This document shows positions 24,318-35,207 of a stretch of DNA of 64,000 nt, piece after piece; the first letter of the stretch is position 1, and every line of letters starts with the position of its first letter. The notes beneath the pieces were generated by a model. That model was not told the origin of the DNA. It searched no databases and was given only the letters and a program-made list of their open reading frames with translations. Source of the stretch: Patagioenas fasciata (Eukaryota; Chordata; Aves; Columbiformes; Columbidae); contig NC_092559.1 of assembly GCF_037038585.1 (NCBI RefSeq), positions 10,836,488 through 10,900,487 of the forward strand. The letters run 5' to 3'. Made by a program: the position numbers and the translations under genes.

Positions 24318-24596
24318 ATGATAAAGATGCCTGAAACCAACAAAGCAGCCAAATCATTTCCAACTATTAATCAGGGTCCCAATGAGAATTACATGCAATT
24401 TATTGACCATCTTCAAGAGACCATCAATAAGCAGGTTGAAAACTTAGAAGTTAAGGAAGCACTGGTGTTGAAATTAGCAGTAGAGAATGCTAATGTTTGC
24501 TATCAGCATGTTATTTGCGAGTTTTACAGTACATATTATGTGCTCCTGTGTATTGCCTCTCTGAAAATCAAGCAGCTTGTCAGGAATGTGAGTTAA
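24318..24596 (+). pseudogene. ERV A gag, capsid C-terminal fragment with major homology region
   Basis: Contains INQGPNENYMQFIDHLQ, which fits the major homology region of orthoretroviral capsids (Q-G-x2-E-x2-x-x-F-x2-L). It continues with VKEALVLKLAVENAN and then decays. Counterparts are 60594-60872 (minus) and a short related piece in family C near 50155-50220. Confidence 0.75.
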
Positions 24597-24599
24597 TTG

Positions 24600-27400
24600 T
24601 TTTACTAGTTGTTTTTAAGTGCGCCACAAAACCTTCTCCCCGCTTTTCCCACTCATGCTGCAAGCAGCCCTCTGCTTCCCCCCTCACTCCTCTTCTCAAG
24701 GTTTTTACTTGCAAGATGGGATCAGGAATGATCGTTTTCAGTTGTGTTCCTAAGAAATCAGTATTGGGAGGTGTTTTAAAACATAGGAAAGCACTCTGAC
24801 AATAAATCATTAAATCTTTTCAGACAGTTTTACAGGCAGGGCGATTTGAACTTGAACAAGCTGAGAGAGACTTAACTGATAACACACAGGTCAGAAAACT
24901 TGTTAAAGTCTGCAAGATGCTTTCCTTATTAACCTGTTTTCTTTGTGGGTATCTGTTTAAGCATGTTGCAATTTTAGTAGGTCTTTGTTATATTGTACTA
25001 TAAGTTCACAGTCTGTTAAATCATGAGAATCCATGGACTCAAAAAGTGCGTTTTGTGATAATACAGAAGATCGTGAGTCATTTAGTTCATTACTGCGTGA
25101 ATGTGATGGTAAAATTTTGAGTGTAGTAGCTGTTATTTCTCTTTCTAGCACGCTAGCTTTATTTCGGTATCCAGACTTGCGCAACTCTGTGATAGGCTCT
25201 GTCTCATCTCAATGTGCTGGATTTGGCTCTTTTGTATGCACACCAAGTAAAGAATCCTGATTTTGGGATAACAGTTGTAGCGCACCAGATGAGACACTAA
25301 TAAAAGCCTTGCCCGATCCAGCTTGCTGCGGCAGCGGGGGTGCAGGTGCCGATGGGGCTCCAGCGCGCACTGACCTGTTTTGTCAGGGAGACCCAGTGGT
25401 GCCTCCACCTGGCTGAGCAGTAAGCAGTTCAAAGGTGCAATGCAAAAATTGAGAGATTGTCTTAAATTAGTGTAACTGTGATCCACCTGCATATTTGAAC
25501 TTGGTATTTGGTTTTCATATCTGAGCTCAGTATTTTAATTTGCATATTTGTATTTGGTACCAAACAAATTTTGTTTGGGGAGATAATTACAAAATGGGAA
25601 CCTGTTCCACTGCTAAAATGTCACTGCTGAAATTCCAAATTGCTCCCCCTTAGGATGCATCCTTGCGCATTAGAGTAATTGCTTATATTGTCATCTAGTA
25701 ATTTTGAGACCAGAAAATAATTTAAAATGTTAAACTCTGCTTTGCACTGAAAAAAAAAAAAAAAAGAAACAAACAAACACCTAAATGCTATGAGGGATGT
25801 GAACTTGGTATTTTATGAAGTTGTATTTAAAAGTTGCTGGAATGTGAACTGATTTGGATCTAGGAAAATGGAATAATGGATTGATGTTTAATATACTGTA
25901 TTTGACATCTGTAAATTGTGGAAGGTAAATGGGGCTGAGGAATGTAACAACTGTTGAGCTAATTGGAATGGTATATAAAACTCAGCTCATTGTAACCGAG
26001 GAGTTTGCCAGAGCCTCCCACTTCGTACCAGCAGTTACGCCAGCTGCGTGGCCTTGGCTATATCTGAACTGCAGCAAGAAGAGAAAGAAGAAAAAAAAAA
26101 TGGAAAAACCTGGTTGCCCGCTGCTAAGTGGAGAAAGGGGGGCTTTATTCCCCCTGCTCTGTCTTTTTTTTTCCTGGAGTATTGTCATCCATCCTTGTTG
26201 TGGCACTGTGTTGCTTTCTCAGCTTTGAATCAGGGGTTGCTGGTGATGTTTCTTTTTCCTTCTGTCTTGTTCCTAGGTTTTGGCACATCTGGGGAAAGAG
26301 CTCATAATTTTACCTCCTTGCTGAAGTCAGTCTTTTCATACTGGTCAGCTTTTGGAGGTCAGAGTGCTCAATGCTTCTCTGGGTCAGACTGGTACTGATT
26401 TGGGTGTGGAGTGCAGCCAGGTTGGTTTAATGTGGAGTTCGAACCGATCTGTTTTCATGCTGGGCTGGATGTCTTGTCATCCCAGATGGGGGCGAGAGGG
26501 AGGTTTTATTCTCCCTCCAAGCAATGCTATTGCTAGAGAACTGTAATACTGCATCAAGGAGTCTGAGGGATGAAATTTAAAGGCATTGCCAGTGGGTCCA
26601 TAGTTCTAATGAAGCTGGGAAATTAAACAAATTTTTTTTTTTTTTAATACACTTATTCTGTGGTAACTGGTTGTAAGAGACTTCTTAGTAAATTCACCAT
26701 GCTAGTTTTTGAGATCATGGAAGAGAATGAAAGAGAGGCTGTTTTTTGAAATCAATAGAATGCCAAATTTGGAACAAAGTTTTAATACATGAATTCTTGT
26801 ATTTGCCATAAAGCTCTATACCTCTCTTGGGTCAGGATTTGTTAAGTAAATTGTAAGCTCAAATAACGTTTTCTGAGAACTCTGTTTAGTTGCATGTCCC
26901 ACAAGAAGCTGCTTGTATGGCGCAGATCTGCTTGCTGCAAGTGAGAAATCTCCAAGGAAATTTCAAATGCTGTATTTCCACTAGTATTAACAGCCAATGT
27001 TTCGATAAAGCAAATACTACACTGATAGATCTGAAACAGGACTTCGATCCGGTAAGGGAAAACAATATCCAATAAAGATGACAGCCAAAATGGAGTTAGA
27101 AACTTTGAGGAATAAATTTATGAAAACCTTACAGGCTGACTGCATTCGATTGGACTTGCAGATTTGTCTATTTATAGCTACAACATAGAAACAACCTGTG
27201 GCTAGTATGAGACAGTATGATGAGATTGCTAACAGGCTGATATATCAATTGTCACTCTGATCAAGAAAATGCAGGGAATGAATTTAAGTCTTAATAGGCC
27301 ATGATCCTTTTGTCATATATGTACCAGTTGTGAAATATAATTATGATTTTTTTTTTATTTGTAATCTATGTCTTTGTAAATTGCACTAGCTGATTTTCTT
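24600..27400 (+). other. ERV A mid-section, mosaic internal sequence
   Basis: Colinear with 57300-60600 on the minus strand. Near 24718-24960 a frame with MGSGMIVFS and IKSFQTVLQAGRFELEQAE resembles the N-terminal end of a different gag, like the one at 38827-39282 (IKSLQTELAVE...). Around 25290-25350 is a polyadenylation-like, GC-rich segment. 25920-26070 carries TATATAAAACTCAGC. No RT palm motif is present. The empty target site for the solo LTR at 58952 is at 25426-25430. Confidence 0.5.
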
Positions 27401-27700
27401 AACAGCACGGCTTTTGGCATGCATAAATGTAAATTTTTGCAGAACCTGCAAGTCTTTAACATCAGGTCATAGGCCATATTTGTATTTGGTCTGATCCTAC
27501 ATACTTGCACAGTTTTTGTTGATGGTTCTGGGAAGTCTCATAAAGCTGTAGTAGTTTGGTGTGAAGATAACGATTGGCATCATTCTGTAAAAACTATTGA
27601 AGGTTCAACCCAATTAGCAGAACTTGGCACAGCTTTACATTACTTAGAGCTTTTTAAGGAGGAACCTCTAAATTTGATTTGTGATTTTGAGTACGTAGTC
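27270..27700 (+). pseudogene. ERV A pol: RT connection and RNase H remnant
   Basis: Across frames one reads a connection segment (LADFLNSTAFG) and then RNase H with VFVDGSG (first catalytic Asp), STQLAELGTAL (Glu) and ICDFEYVV (Asp). The minus-strand copy keeps this as one open frame at 56828-57265. RNase H removes the RNA strand during reverse transcription. The RT palm is missing upstream. Confidence 0.75.
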
Positions 27701-27809
27701 AAGATGCAATGCACGTATGTGATTCCAAACTTTCTTTCTTTGTTGGTTTTAAAAAAAAGGGGGGGAAAGTAGGGGAAACACCACAAAACCAGTTGTCAAA
27801 ACCATTGTA

Positions 27810-28056
27810 TGTGATGAAATACTTTGCAAGTATGACCCAAAACCGTGCTAAATCAGAAAGAACCTACATTAGTTATGGTCAAATCACTAGTCAGTGGAAA
27901 AAGCCACATCAATTGATAACCTGGGGAAAAGGTTATGTTTGTGTCATTACAGGCCAAGAACTGAAGTGGATTCCCACGAAATGGGTCAAGCCATGGCTGA
28001 ACAAAGACAACAAAGATTCAGTGGATGCAGCTGGACAGGAGGGAGATAAGTTGTGA
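27810..28056 (+). pseudogene. ERV A pol: integrase C-terminal domain remnant
   Basis: SQWKKPHQLITWGKGYVCVITGQELKWIPTKWVKPW is represented here in pieces, with WGKGYVCV and WIPTKWVKPW as the clearest motifs. It matches the integrase C-terminal fold seen in ERV D (WGRGYACV, WFPANYVKPF). The integrase zinc domain and catalytic core are absent, so RNase H runs almost directly into this domain. Same arrangement on the minus strand at 56594-56818. Confidence 0.78.
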
Positions 28057-28310
28057 GGACTGTTTCAGATGTAAACCATGGATCCTAATTCAGTGTTATA
28101 GATGCTCACAGACCTGGTGGTCTAGAAGCCTATTAGCAAGCAGGTGCTGTACCTTCTGTGGAGAATGGCAATTTGAACAATCAGCAGGAGAGCCAAAAGG
28201 GTGATATTATACTTAAATAGTCAATGCAAAAATGAGGTAAAATTATGAGACATTCCTACAAAATCCACAAAACACGCAGTTACAAATATTCTACTTTTAA
28301 CATTAGGATT

Positions 28311-29489
28311 AGGGACAGTCAGCATGGCTTTACCAAGGGTAAGTCATGCTTGACCAACCTCATAGCCTTTTATGAGAATGTAACAAGGTGGATGGATGAT
28401 GGCAGAGCGGTGGATGTGGTCTACCTTGACTTCAGTAAAGCCTTTGACACAGTCCCTCACAGCATCCTCACAGCTAAATTGAGGAGGTGTGGTCTAGACA
28501 ATAGAGTAGTGAGGTGGGTTGGAAACCGGCTTAAAGAGAGAAGCCAGAGAGTGGTGGTCAATGGTGCGGAGTCCAGTTGGAGGCCAGTATCTAGTGGAGT
28601 GCCTCAGGGGTCAGTACTGGGGCCAATATTATTCAATATATTCATTAATTATTTAGACGAGGGAATTGAGTGTACTATCAGCAAGTTTGCTGATGACACT
28701 AAACTGGGAGGAGTGGCTGACACGCCAAAAGGCTGTGCTGCCATCCAGCGGGACCTGGACAGGCTGGAGAGTTGGGCGGGGGATAACCTGATGGAATTTA
28801 ACAAGGGAAAGTGTAGAGTCCTGCATCTGGGCAGGAACAATCCCAAGTTCCAGTATAGGTTGGGGAATGACCTATTAGAGAGCAGTGTAGGGGAAAGGGA
28901 CCTGGGGGTCCTGGTGGACAACAGGATGACCATGAGCCAGCACTGTGCCCTTGTGGCCAGGAAGGCTAATGGCATCCTTGGGTGTATTACAAGGGGGGTG
29001 GTCAGTAGATCGAGAGAGGTCCTCCTTCCCCTCTACTCCACCCTGTTGAGACCCCATCTGGAATATTGTGTCCAGTTCTGGGCCCCTCAGTTCAAGAAGG
29101 ACAGGGAACTGCTGGAGAGGGTCCAGCGTAGGGCTACAAAGATGATTAAGGGAGTGGAGCACCTCCCTTATGAAGAAAGGCTGAGGGAGTTGGGTCTCTT
29201 TAGTTTGGAGAAGAGGAGACTGAGGGGTGACCTTATTAATGTTTATAAATATATAAAGGGTGAGTGCCACGAGGATGGAGCCAGGCTCTTCTCAGTGGCA
29301 AACAATGATAGGACAAGGGGCAATGGGATCAAGCTGGAACACAAGCGGTTCCACTTAAATTTGAGAAAGAACTTCTTCTCAGTGAGGGTAACAGAGCACT
29401 GGAACAGGCTGCCCAGGGAGGTTGTGGAGTCTCCTTCCCTGGAGACATTCAAAGCCCGCCTGGAGACATTCCTGTGCGACCTCACCTAG
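28311..29489 (+). CDS. CR1 reverse transcriptase, C-terminal two-thirds, open
   Basis: About 390 uninterrupted codons to a TAG at 29487-29489. The upstream 66 bases of the frame come from ERV A. Motifs in order: [29 protein letters not shown] (first catalytic Asp), [24 protein letters not shown] (catalytic DD), then RVLHLG and the C-terminal [14 protein letters not shown]. The endonuclease and the first RT blocks are absent through 5' truncation, so it cannot mobilise itself. Openness reflects youth, not host function. Confidence 0.85.
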   Translation, partial: RDSQHGFTKGKSCLTNLIAFYENVTRWMDDGRAVDVVYLDFSKAFDTVPHSILTAKLRRCGLDNRVVRWVGNRLKERSQRVVVNGAESSWRPVSSGVPQGSVLGPILFNIFINYLDEGIECTISKFADDTKLGGVADTPKGCAAIQRDLDRLESWAGDNLMEFNKGKCRVLHLGRNNPKFQYRLGNDLLESSVGERDLGVLVDNRMTMSQHCALVARKANGILGCITRGVVSRSREVLLPLYSTLLRPHLEYCVQFWAPQFKKDRELLERVQRRATKMIKGVEHLPYEERLRELGLFSLEKRRLRGDLINVYKYIKGECHEDGARLFSVANNDRTRGNGIKLEHKRFHLNLRKNFFSVRVTEHWNRLPREVVESPSLETFKARLETFLCDLT

Positions 29490-29587
29490 GCGTTCCTGCT
29501 CCAGCAGGGCGATTGGACTAGATGATCTTTTGAGGTCCCTTCCAATCCCAAACATACTGTGATACTGTGATACTGTGATACTGTGAT
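28311..29587 (+). mobile_element. Young CR1 LINE inserted in ERV A
   Basis: Interrupts family-A sequence that is continuous in the copy near 56240 (reverse strand). The 3' end carries four ATACTGTG units. One long open frame covers nearly the whole insert, which suggests recent insertion. Confidence 0.9.
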
Positions 29588-29700
29588 TATGGTTGTGTTG
29601 TATTAACTTGTTTGATTGTTCTGAATCTATTAATAAGTGGTTTAGGCAAACTAGAACAGTACATTAATAAGATTGCCATGGTAAAGTTAAGGTTTGACAT

Positions 29701-30365
29701 TGTCCTGGTTTTGTTAAAAAACAAGTTTCTCTTTTAGTGAATTTTTGCCTGTCAGCTAAAGCCTTCACGTTAGCTGCATTTTCCTGGAGAACCCAACACA
29801 TGTTTTGGTTAAACCTAGCAATGGAATGCAAACTTATTGATAAGCACGGATGGACATCTCGCGAGAGGGACAACGAGAAACTGATGTCCGAGAGACTGAC
29901 CAACGGTGTATAACATTCCATTCACGTGAATACTTCATATAAAAGTGGGAGATCACGAGGATCTCGTCCCTTTTTGCCTTTTTCCCTTTTTTTTCCTCAT
30001 GGCTGACATTAGGAGAGGACCTTGCTGGTCATCCCTGCGAACTGACGCCTAGTGAGAGACTGAATCCAGCTCCGGTTGGCTACAGAGTCTAATCCAGGAC
30101 TTTGGGTGCTGGCTCTGCAGTTGCTGAGACTTTCAAGATTGGTTTTGTATATTTTGTATTATTTTCTCTATTCTTATCAGTAGCGTTAGTAAAACATCTT
30201 TAACTTTTCCAACTCTCTTCTCTCTGTCCTTCTTTCCCTCCCGATCGCCTGTCCTGAGTGGGAAGGGGGGAGAGGGAGGGGCAAAAGGGGGAAGTGGGGG
30301 GGAGAGGAGGTTAACAATACATCTGCCAGGGTTTGATTGTCACCCCGCAATCTTAACCCTCGACA
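29701..30365 (+). repeat. 5' LTR of family B provirus
   Basis: 665 bp, TGTCCTGGTTTTG to CCCTCGACA. It contains the ATATAAAAGTGGGAG promoter-like box near 29937-29951 and a GTAAAACATC segment after a TATTTTGTATT stretch. G-rich U5. Solo relatives at 18539, 20172 and 58952; degenerate pieces at 41790 and 48390. Confidence 0.88.
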
Positions 30366-30371
30366 GATAAT

Positions 30372-30389
30372 TGGCGCCCAACGTGGGGC
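30372..30389 (+). promoter_or_regulatory. tRNA-Lys primer-binding site
   Basis: TGGCGCCCAACGTGGGGC, matching the 3' end complement of tRNA-Lys1,2 used by several beta- and lentiviruses. Most class III ERVL elements are named for tRNA-Leu, so this pairing is notable. Confidence 0.85.
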
Positions 30390-30534
30390 AAGAGAAAGGG
30401 GTAAATTTGGAGATTTTTGGCTTTTCTACTGCTCTGACATACCTTTCAATTTTCTTGGCACGGTGCCAACTCATAGAGTTGTGATACTCGCGCGTCTGTT
30501 TGCTTCAGATATTATTTAGTGGTATTAAGGCAAA

Positions 30535-32406
30535 GTGAATTACATTGATTTAAAGATGTTATGGCAAAAGTTGTATCAGTTATTTTCTACATTGTGCTCG
30601 CTGATCCCATATCTGTGTTGGTGTTTCTTTCTGAATCGAAGTATTCATTATATAACAACAAGAAACTGGACAGCGGTCATGATGATTCTGTGTGGTTTGG
30701 CATTGGTTTATTTCATTATACTGCAGCTGCTAATGAATTTCTACTCGATTTTGCTTTACCTTGAAAAACCTCCAGGAGAGATTAAAGAGCAGAATGGCTC
30801 TATATTTGCTAATTGGTCAAGCGAATCTTTAGAAAGGCTGACTAACAATACTTTTGTGATTTCACTAGGACAGTTTGCAAATGTTTTAGAGAACTTTGAA
30901 TATCCTTGGAGCTTTGATAGAACTGTGATGGTGTTATCTGGTTTGCTGAATGTGTGTCAGTTTGTGTTACTGTTAAGAGAAATGAGGTTCAATAGGAGGT
31001 TTGCGTCTCTTCTTAGTCCTGAGATTTGCAGTGCGTCTTCGGAAGCTTTAGCAAAAAGCACTCCTAGCCGCTCGAGAAAAGGCAAAACAGCCAAAGCTGC
31101 TGCTGCAGCCACTGCCCCCCCAGCCGCGGCTTCACAGGCTGAAGATACAGCTCCTCCGCAGAGCTCCTCTGCCAAGGTCGCTGCAGATAACGTTACTTCT
31201 CCAGCCTCAAAGGCTAACAAGGCAGCCCCCACGTCTTGACACACTGGGCACTGTTGCTGCTGTAACCACAGCAAACACTGTGACAGTCATTCAGACTCTG
31301 AAAATGAATCAAATGATGGTGAACCCATATCAGCATCAGTTGCTGGTTGTAAGAAAGTCACTAGAAAGACTACCCGTGCAGCAGGTGATGGCACAGGGCC
31401 AACATCAACCCAAGAGGCATCATCATCAGGACAGGGTGGAGATGAAGTGACCACCACTCGGTCCTTTTCTCCAGGTGAGCTGAGAGATCTGCGAAAAGAC
31501 TTTAGTCGTCGTGAAGGCGAGAATATTTTAACCTGGCTGCTGCGATGCTGGGACAATGGGGCAGAAACAATTGAATTAGAAGGTGGTGAAGCCAGGCAGC
31601 TGGGATCTCTGTCAAAAGATTCCACCATTGATAGGGCAATTTCAAGAGAGTCTAATGCCGCTACTCTCTGGACCCGACTCCTGGCAGCTATGAAAGTCAG
31701 ATTTCCCTACAAGGAAGATTGTATATCCAAGTTAGGGAAATGGAATACTATGGAGAGAGGTATCCAGTTCCTGAGAGAATTAGCTGTGTGAGAGATCATC
31801 TATCTAGGACCAAACAGCCAAGAGGGGACAGACCCAGATAGAATCAATTGTACAAAATCTATGTGGCGCAGATTTGTACAAAGTGCACCACCTGCATATG
31901 CTAAGTCATTGGCAGGAATGGTCTGGTCAGCTAGAGGTATACAAGAAATTAATGAAGTGATTGAGCAGCTCCGGTACTTTGAGGACAGCCTTGCTGGTTC
32001 TCTACGGGCTTGTGTATCCGCTGTGGAGAAACTGTGTGAAAAATCTGATGACCGGTTTGAAAAGCTGTTGCAAGAAATCAAAGAGCTCAGAGAAGACTCG
32101 TACCGTTCACGACCTGCACAAACCTATGTTTCAGCTGTTAGGAGAAGGTGTTTCCAATCTCGAGAGAGAGGGCAGAGACAGCCCACAAAAAGAGGTTCAC
32201 TGTGGTTCTTCCTACATGAGCAGGGAGAAAACATGAATAAGTGGCATGGAAGGCCTACCTCAGAACTTCAGGAACGAGTACGTGAGATAAAAGGAAAAAC
32301 TCCTAGGAAGGTGGCTGCTCCAGTTTACAAAAGGAGCAGAAGAGATTCTGATGCTCTTGAAGGAACCTCTAATTCACACCCAGAGACTGTGCAAAACAGG
32401 AATTAG
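30535..32406 (+). pseudogene. ERV B gag with hydrophobic N-terminus, two in-frame UGA stops
   Basis: One frame of 624 codons interrupted only by TGA at 31237-31239 and 31789-31791. The first section (30535-31236) has two or three long hydrophobic stretches (residues about 18-34 and 45-72, a weaker one near 130-145) and potential N-glycosylation sites NGS, NWS and NNT. An Ala/Pro/Ser/Lys-rich linker and a Cys cluster (CCCCNHSKHC) follow. The capsid-like section begins near 31465 (FSPGELRDLRKDF), and a helical C-terminal part runs from 31861. No CCHC knuckle is evident. Both UGA codons could be CpG decay of CGA. Gag normally builds the particle; this copy cannot make full-length protein without readthrough. 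Confidence 0.8.
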
Positions 32407-35036
32407 AGGTGCCCTGCCTCCAACCAGGTGGAGGAAAGGGATAACAGAGTTTATTGGACTGTACAAATACTATGGCCTGGTACAACACAACCCCAGGAGT
32501 ACAAAGCTTTAGTGGACACTGGTGCTCAGTGCACAATAATTCCTTCTAATTATAAAGGGACGCAATCCATCAATATTGTTGGAGTGACTGGGGGATCCCA
32601 GGAGCTGACTGTTGTAGAGGCTGAAATGAGCCTAACTGGAAAAAACTGGCAAAAGCATCCCATTGTGACTGGTCCAGATGCTCCGTGCATCCTTGGTATA
32701 GACTACCTCAGGAGAGGGTATTTTAAGGACCCAAAAGGGTATAGGTGGGCATTTGGTATAGCAGCTGTGGACACTGAGAAAATTGAACAGCTGTCTGATT
32801 TGCCTGGTCTTTCAGATGACCCTTCTGTTGTAGGACTGCTGATGGTTGACGATCAGCAGGTGCCAATTGCTACCACGACGGTGCATCGCCGGCAATATCG
32901 CACCAATCGAGACTCTTTGATTCCTATCCAGAAGCTGATCCGTCAATTGGAAAGCCAGGGTGTGATCAGTAAGACTCGCTCACCTTTTAACAGCCCAATC
33001 TGGCCAGTGCGTAAGTCTAGTGACGAGTGGAGACTAACTGTAGACTGTCGTGGCCTGAATGAAGTTACACCACCACTGAGTGCTGCTGTGCCTGACATGC
33101 TAGAACTGCAATTTGAACTGGAGTCAAAGGCAGCCAAGTGGTATGCTACAATTGACATTGCTAATGCATTTTTCTCTATTCCTGTAGCAGCAGAGTGCAG
33201 GGCGCAGTTTGCTTTCACCTGGAGGGGCATCCAGTATACATGGAATCGCTTGCCCCAGGGGTGGAAACACAGTCCTATCATCTACCATGGACTGATCCAG
33301 ACCACGCTGGAGCAAGGTGAAGCTCCAGAACACTTGCAATATATTGATGACATCATCGTATGGGGCGACACAGCGAAAGAAGTCTTCGAGAAAGGTGAGA
33401 GAATAATTCATATTCTTTTGGATGCTGGTTTTGCCATAAAACGGAGCAAGGTCAAGGGACCTGCACGAGAGATCCAGTTTTTAGGAATAAAATGGCAAGA
33501 TGGCCGTCGTCAGATCCCAATGGATGTGATCAACAAAATTGCAGCAATGTCTCCACCTACTCATAAAAAGGAGACACAGACTTTCTTGGGCGTTGTAGGT
33601 TTTTGGAGAATGCATATTCCTGACTACAGCCACATTGTGAGTGACTCGTAAAAAGAAGCAATTCGAGTGGGGCCCTGAACAACGACAAGCCTTTGAACAA
33701 ATTAAGCGTGAGATAACTCATGCGGTGGCCCTTGGACCAGTCCGAACTGGACTAGATGTTAAAAATGTGCTCTACACCGCAGCCGGAGATAATGGACTTA
33801 CCTGTAGCCTCTGGCAGAAAGCACCAGGAGAAACCCGAGGTCGACCCTTAGGTTTTTGGAGTCGAGGATACAAAGGATCTGAGGCCAACTATACTCCAAC
33901 TGAAAAGGAGATACTAGCAGCATATGAAGGAGTTTGAGCTGCTTCAGAAGTGATCGGCACTGAAGCACAGCTCCTCCTGGCACCTCGACTGCCGGTGCTG
34001 AGCTGGATGTTCAAAGGGACGGTTCCCTCTCCACATCATGCAACCGAAGTTACGTGGAGTAAATGGATTGCACTGATCACGCAACGAGCTCGAATTGGAA
34101 GTCCCAACCGTCCAGGGATATTAGAAGTTATTACAGACTGGCCAGAAAGTAAAGACTTTGGGATGTCTCCAGATGAGGAGGAAGTAAAACGTGCTGAAGA
34201 AGCACCACCGTATAATACGCTTTCAGAGACTGATAAGCAGTATGCACTGTTCACAGATGGATCCTGTCGTCTTGTAGGAAAACATCGAAGGTGGAAAGCT
34301 GCTGTGTGGAGTCCCACACGACAAGTTACAGAAGCCACTGAAGGACAAGGTGAATCCAGTCAGTTTGCAGAAGTGAAAGCCATCCAGCTGGCTTTGGACA
34401 TTGCTGAACGAGAGAAGTGGCCAATACTTTATACTGACTCACGGATGGTAGCAAATGCCTTGTGGGGGTGGCTACAGCAATGGAAGAAAAGCAACTGGCA
34501 GCGCAGAGGTAAACCCATTTGGGCTGCCACACTGTGGCAAGACATTGCTGCTCAGCTAGAGAGCCTGCCTGTGAAAGTTCGGCATGTAGATGCTCATGTA
34601 CCTAAACGTCGAGCCACCGAGGAACATCTAAACAACCAACAAGTGGATCAAGCTGCTAAGATTAAAGTAGCTGAGGTGGACTTGGACTGGCAACATAAAG
34701 GTGAACTTTTCCTAGCTCGGGGGGCCCATGATGCTTCAGGGCATCAAGGTAGAGATGCAACATACAAATGGGCTCGTGATCGAGGGGTGGATTTAACTAT
34801 GGACACTATTTCACAGGTTATTCATGAATGTGAAACTTGCGTCGAAATCAAACAAGCGAAACGGTTAAAGCCTGTATGGTATGGGGGGCGATGGTTAAAG
34901 TATAAGTATGGAGAAGCTTGGCAGATTGATTATATTACACTTCCACAAACACGTCAAGGTAAGCGTTATGTACTTACAATGGTGGAAGCAACCACTGGAT
35001 GGTTGGAAACATATGCCGTACCTCATGCTACAGCCC
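32407..35036 (+). pseudogene. ERV B pol: protease, RT, RNase H, partial integrase
   Basis: In the same frame as gag, separated by a single TAG (32404-32406). Protease: ALVDTGAQCTIIP near residue 30-40 of the pol frame. RT: TIDIANAFFSIP (Asp), LPQGWKHSP, YIDDIIVWG (catalytic DD, about 33343). A frameshift or small deletion near 33640 and a TGA at 33935-33937 break it. RNase H: LFTDGSCR (34247 on), QFAEVKAI (Glu), LYTDSRMV (Asp), HVDAHVPK. The integrase zinc domain has GHQGRD and CETC, and the core starts with AWQIDYITLPQ (first Asp) and ends at 35036. The FAFTWRGIQYTWNRLPQGWKHSP-type block is characteristic of ERVL (class III). Confidence 0.87.
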
Positions 35037-35207
35037 GACATATAGCTTATAAGTTTTGGAATAAGTGGGTATTTGTTTGATCTTAATTACATTATATGTA
35101 ATTGTAATTATGTTGTTAATCACGTGTTCTATGTTGCAGTATATTTCAAAGACGATTCAGCATGCTGTTTAAGGGGTCTGACTAATTCAAGAACAAAAAG
35201 GGGGAAT

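Larger units (their letters stand above)
29701..35036 (+). mobile_element. ERV family B provirus (class III, ERVL-like), 3'-truncated
   Basis: 5' LTR 29701-30365, tRNA-Lys primer-binding site 30372-30389, gag 30535-32406, pol 32407-35036. It sits inside family A, whose sequence flanks it on both sides with GACAT (29696-29700 and 35037-35041), the 5-bp duplication length seen at the other B insertions. The end of pol, any env and the 3' LTR are missing; the sequence stops in the integrase core directly at the right-hand GACAT. Confidence 0.87.

Noticed and set aside
25280..25440. GC-rich segment with TAATAAAAGCC as an LTR end in family A
   Set aside because: Could not define TG...CA ends or a target duplication; kept as mosaic internal sequence.
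31237..31791. UGA codons in gag as selenocysteine or programmed readthrough
   Set aside because: Both could come from CGA by CpG decay, a third TGA of the same kind occurs in pol (33935), and no supporting RNA structure was identified.
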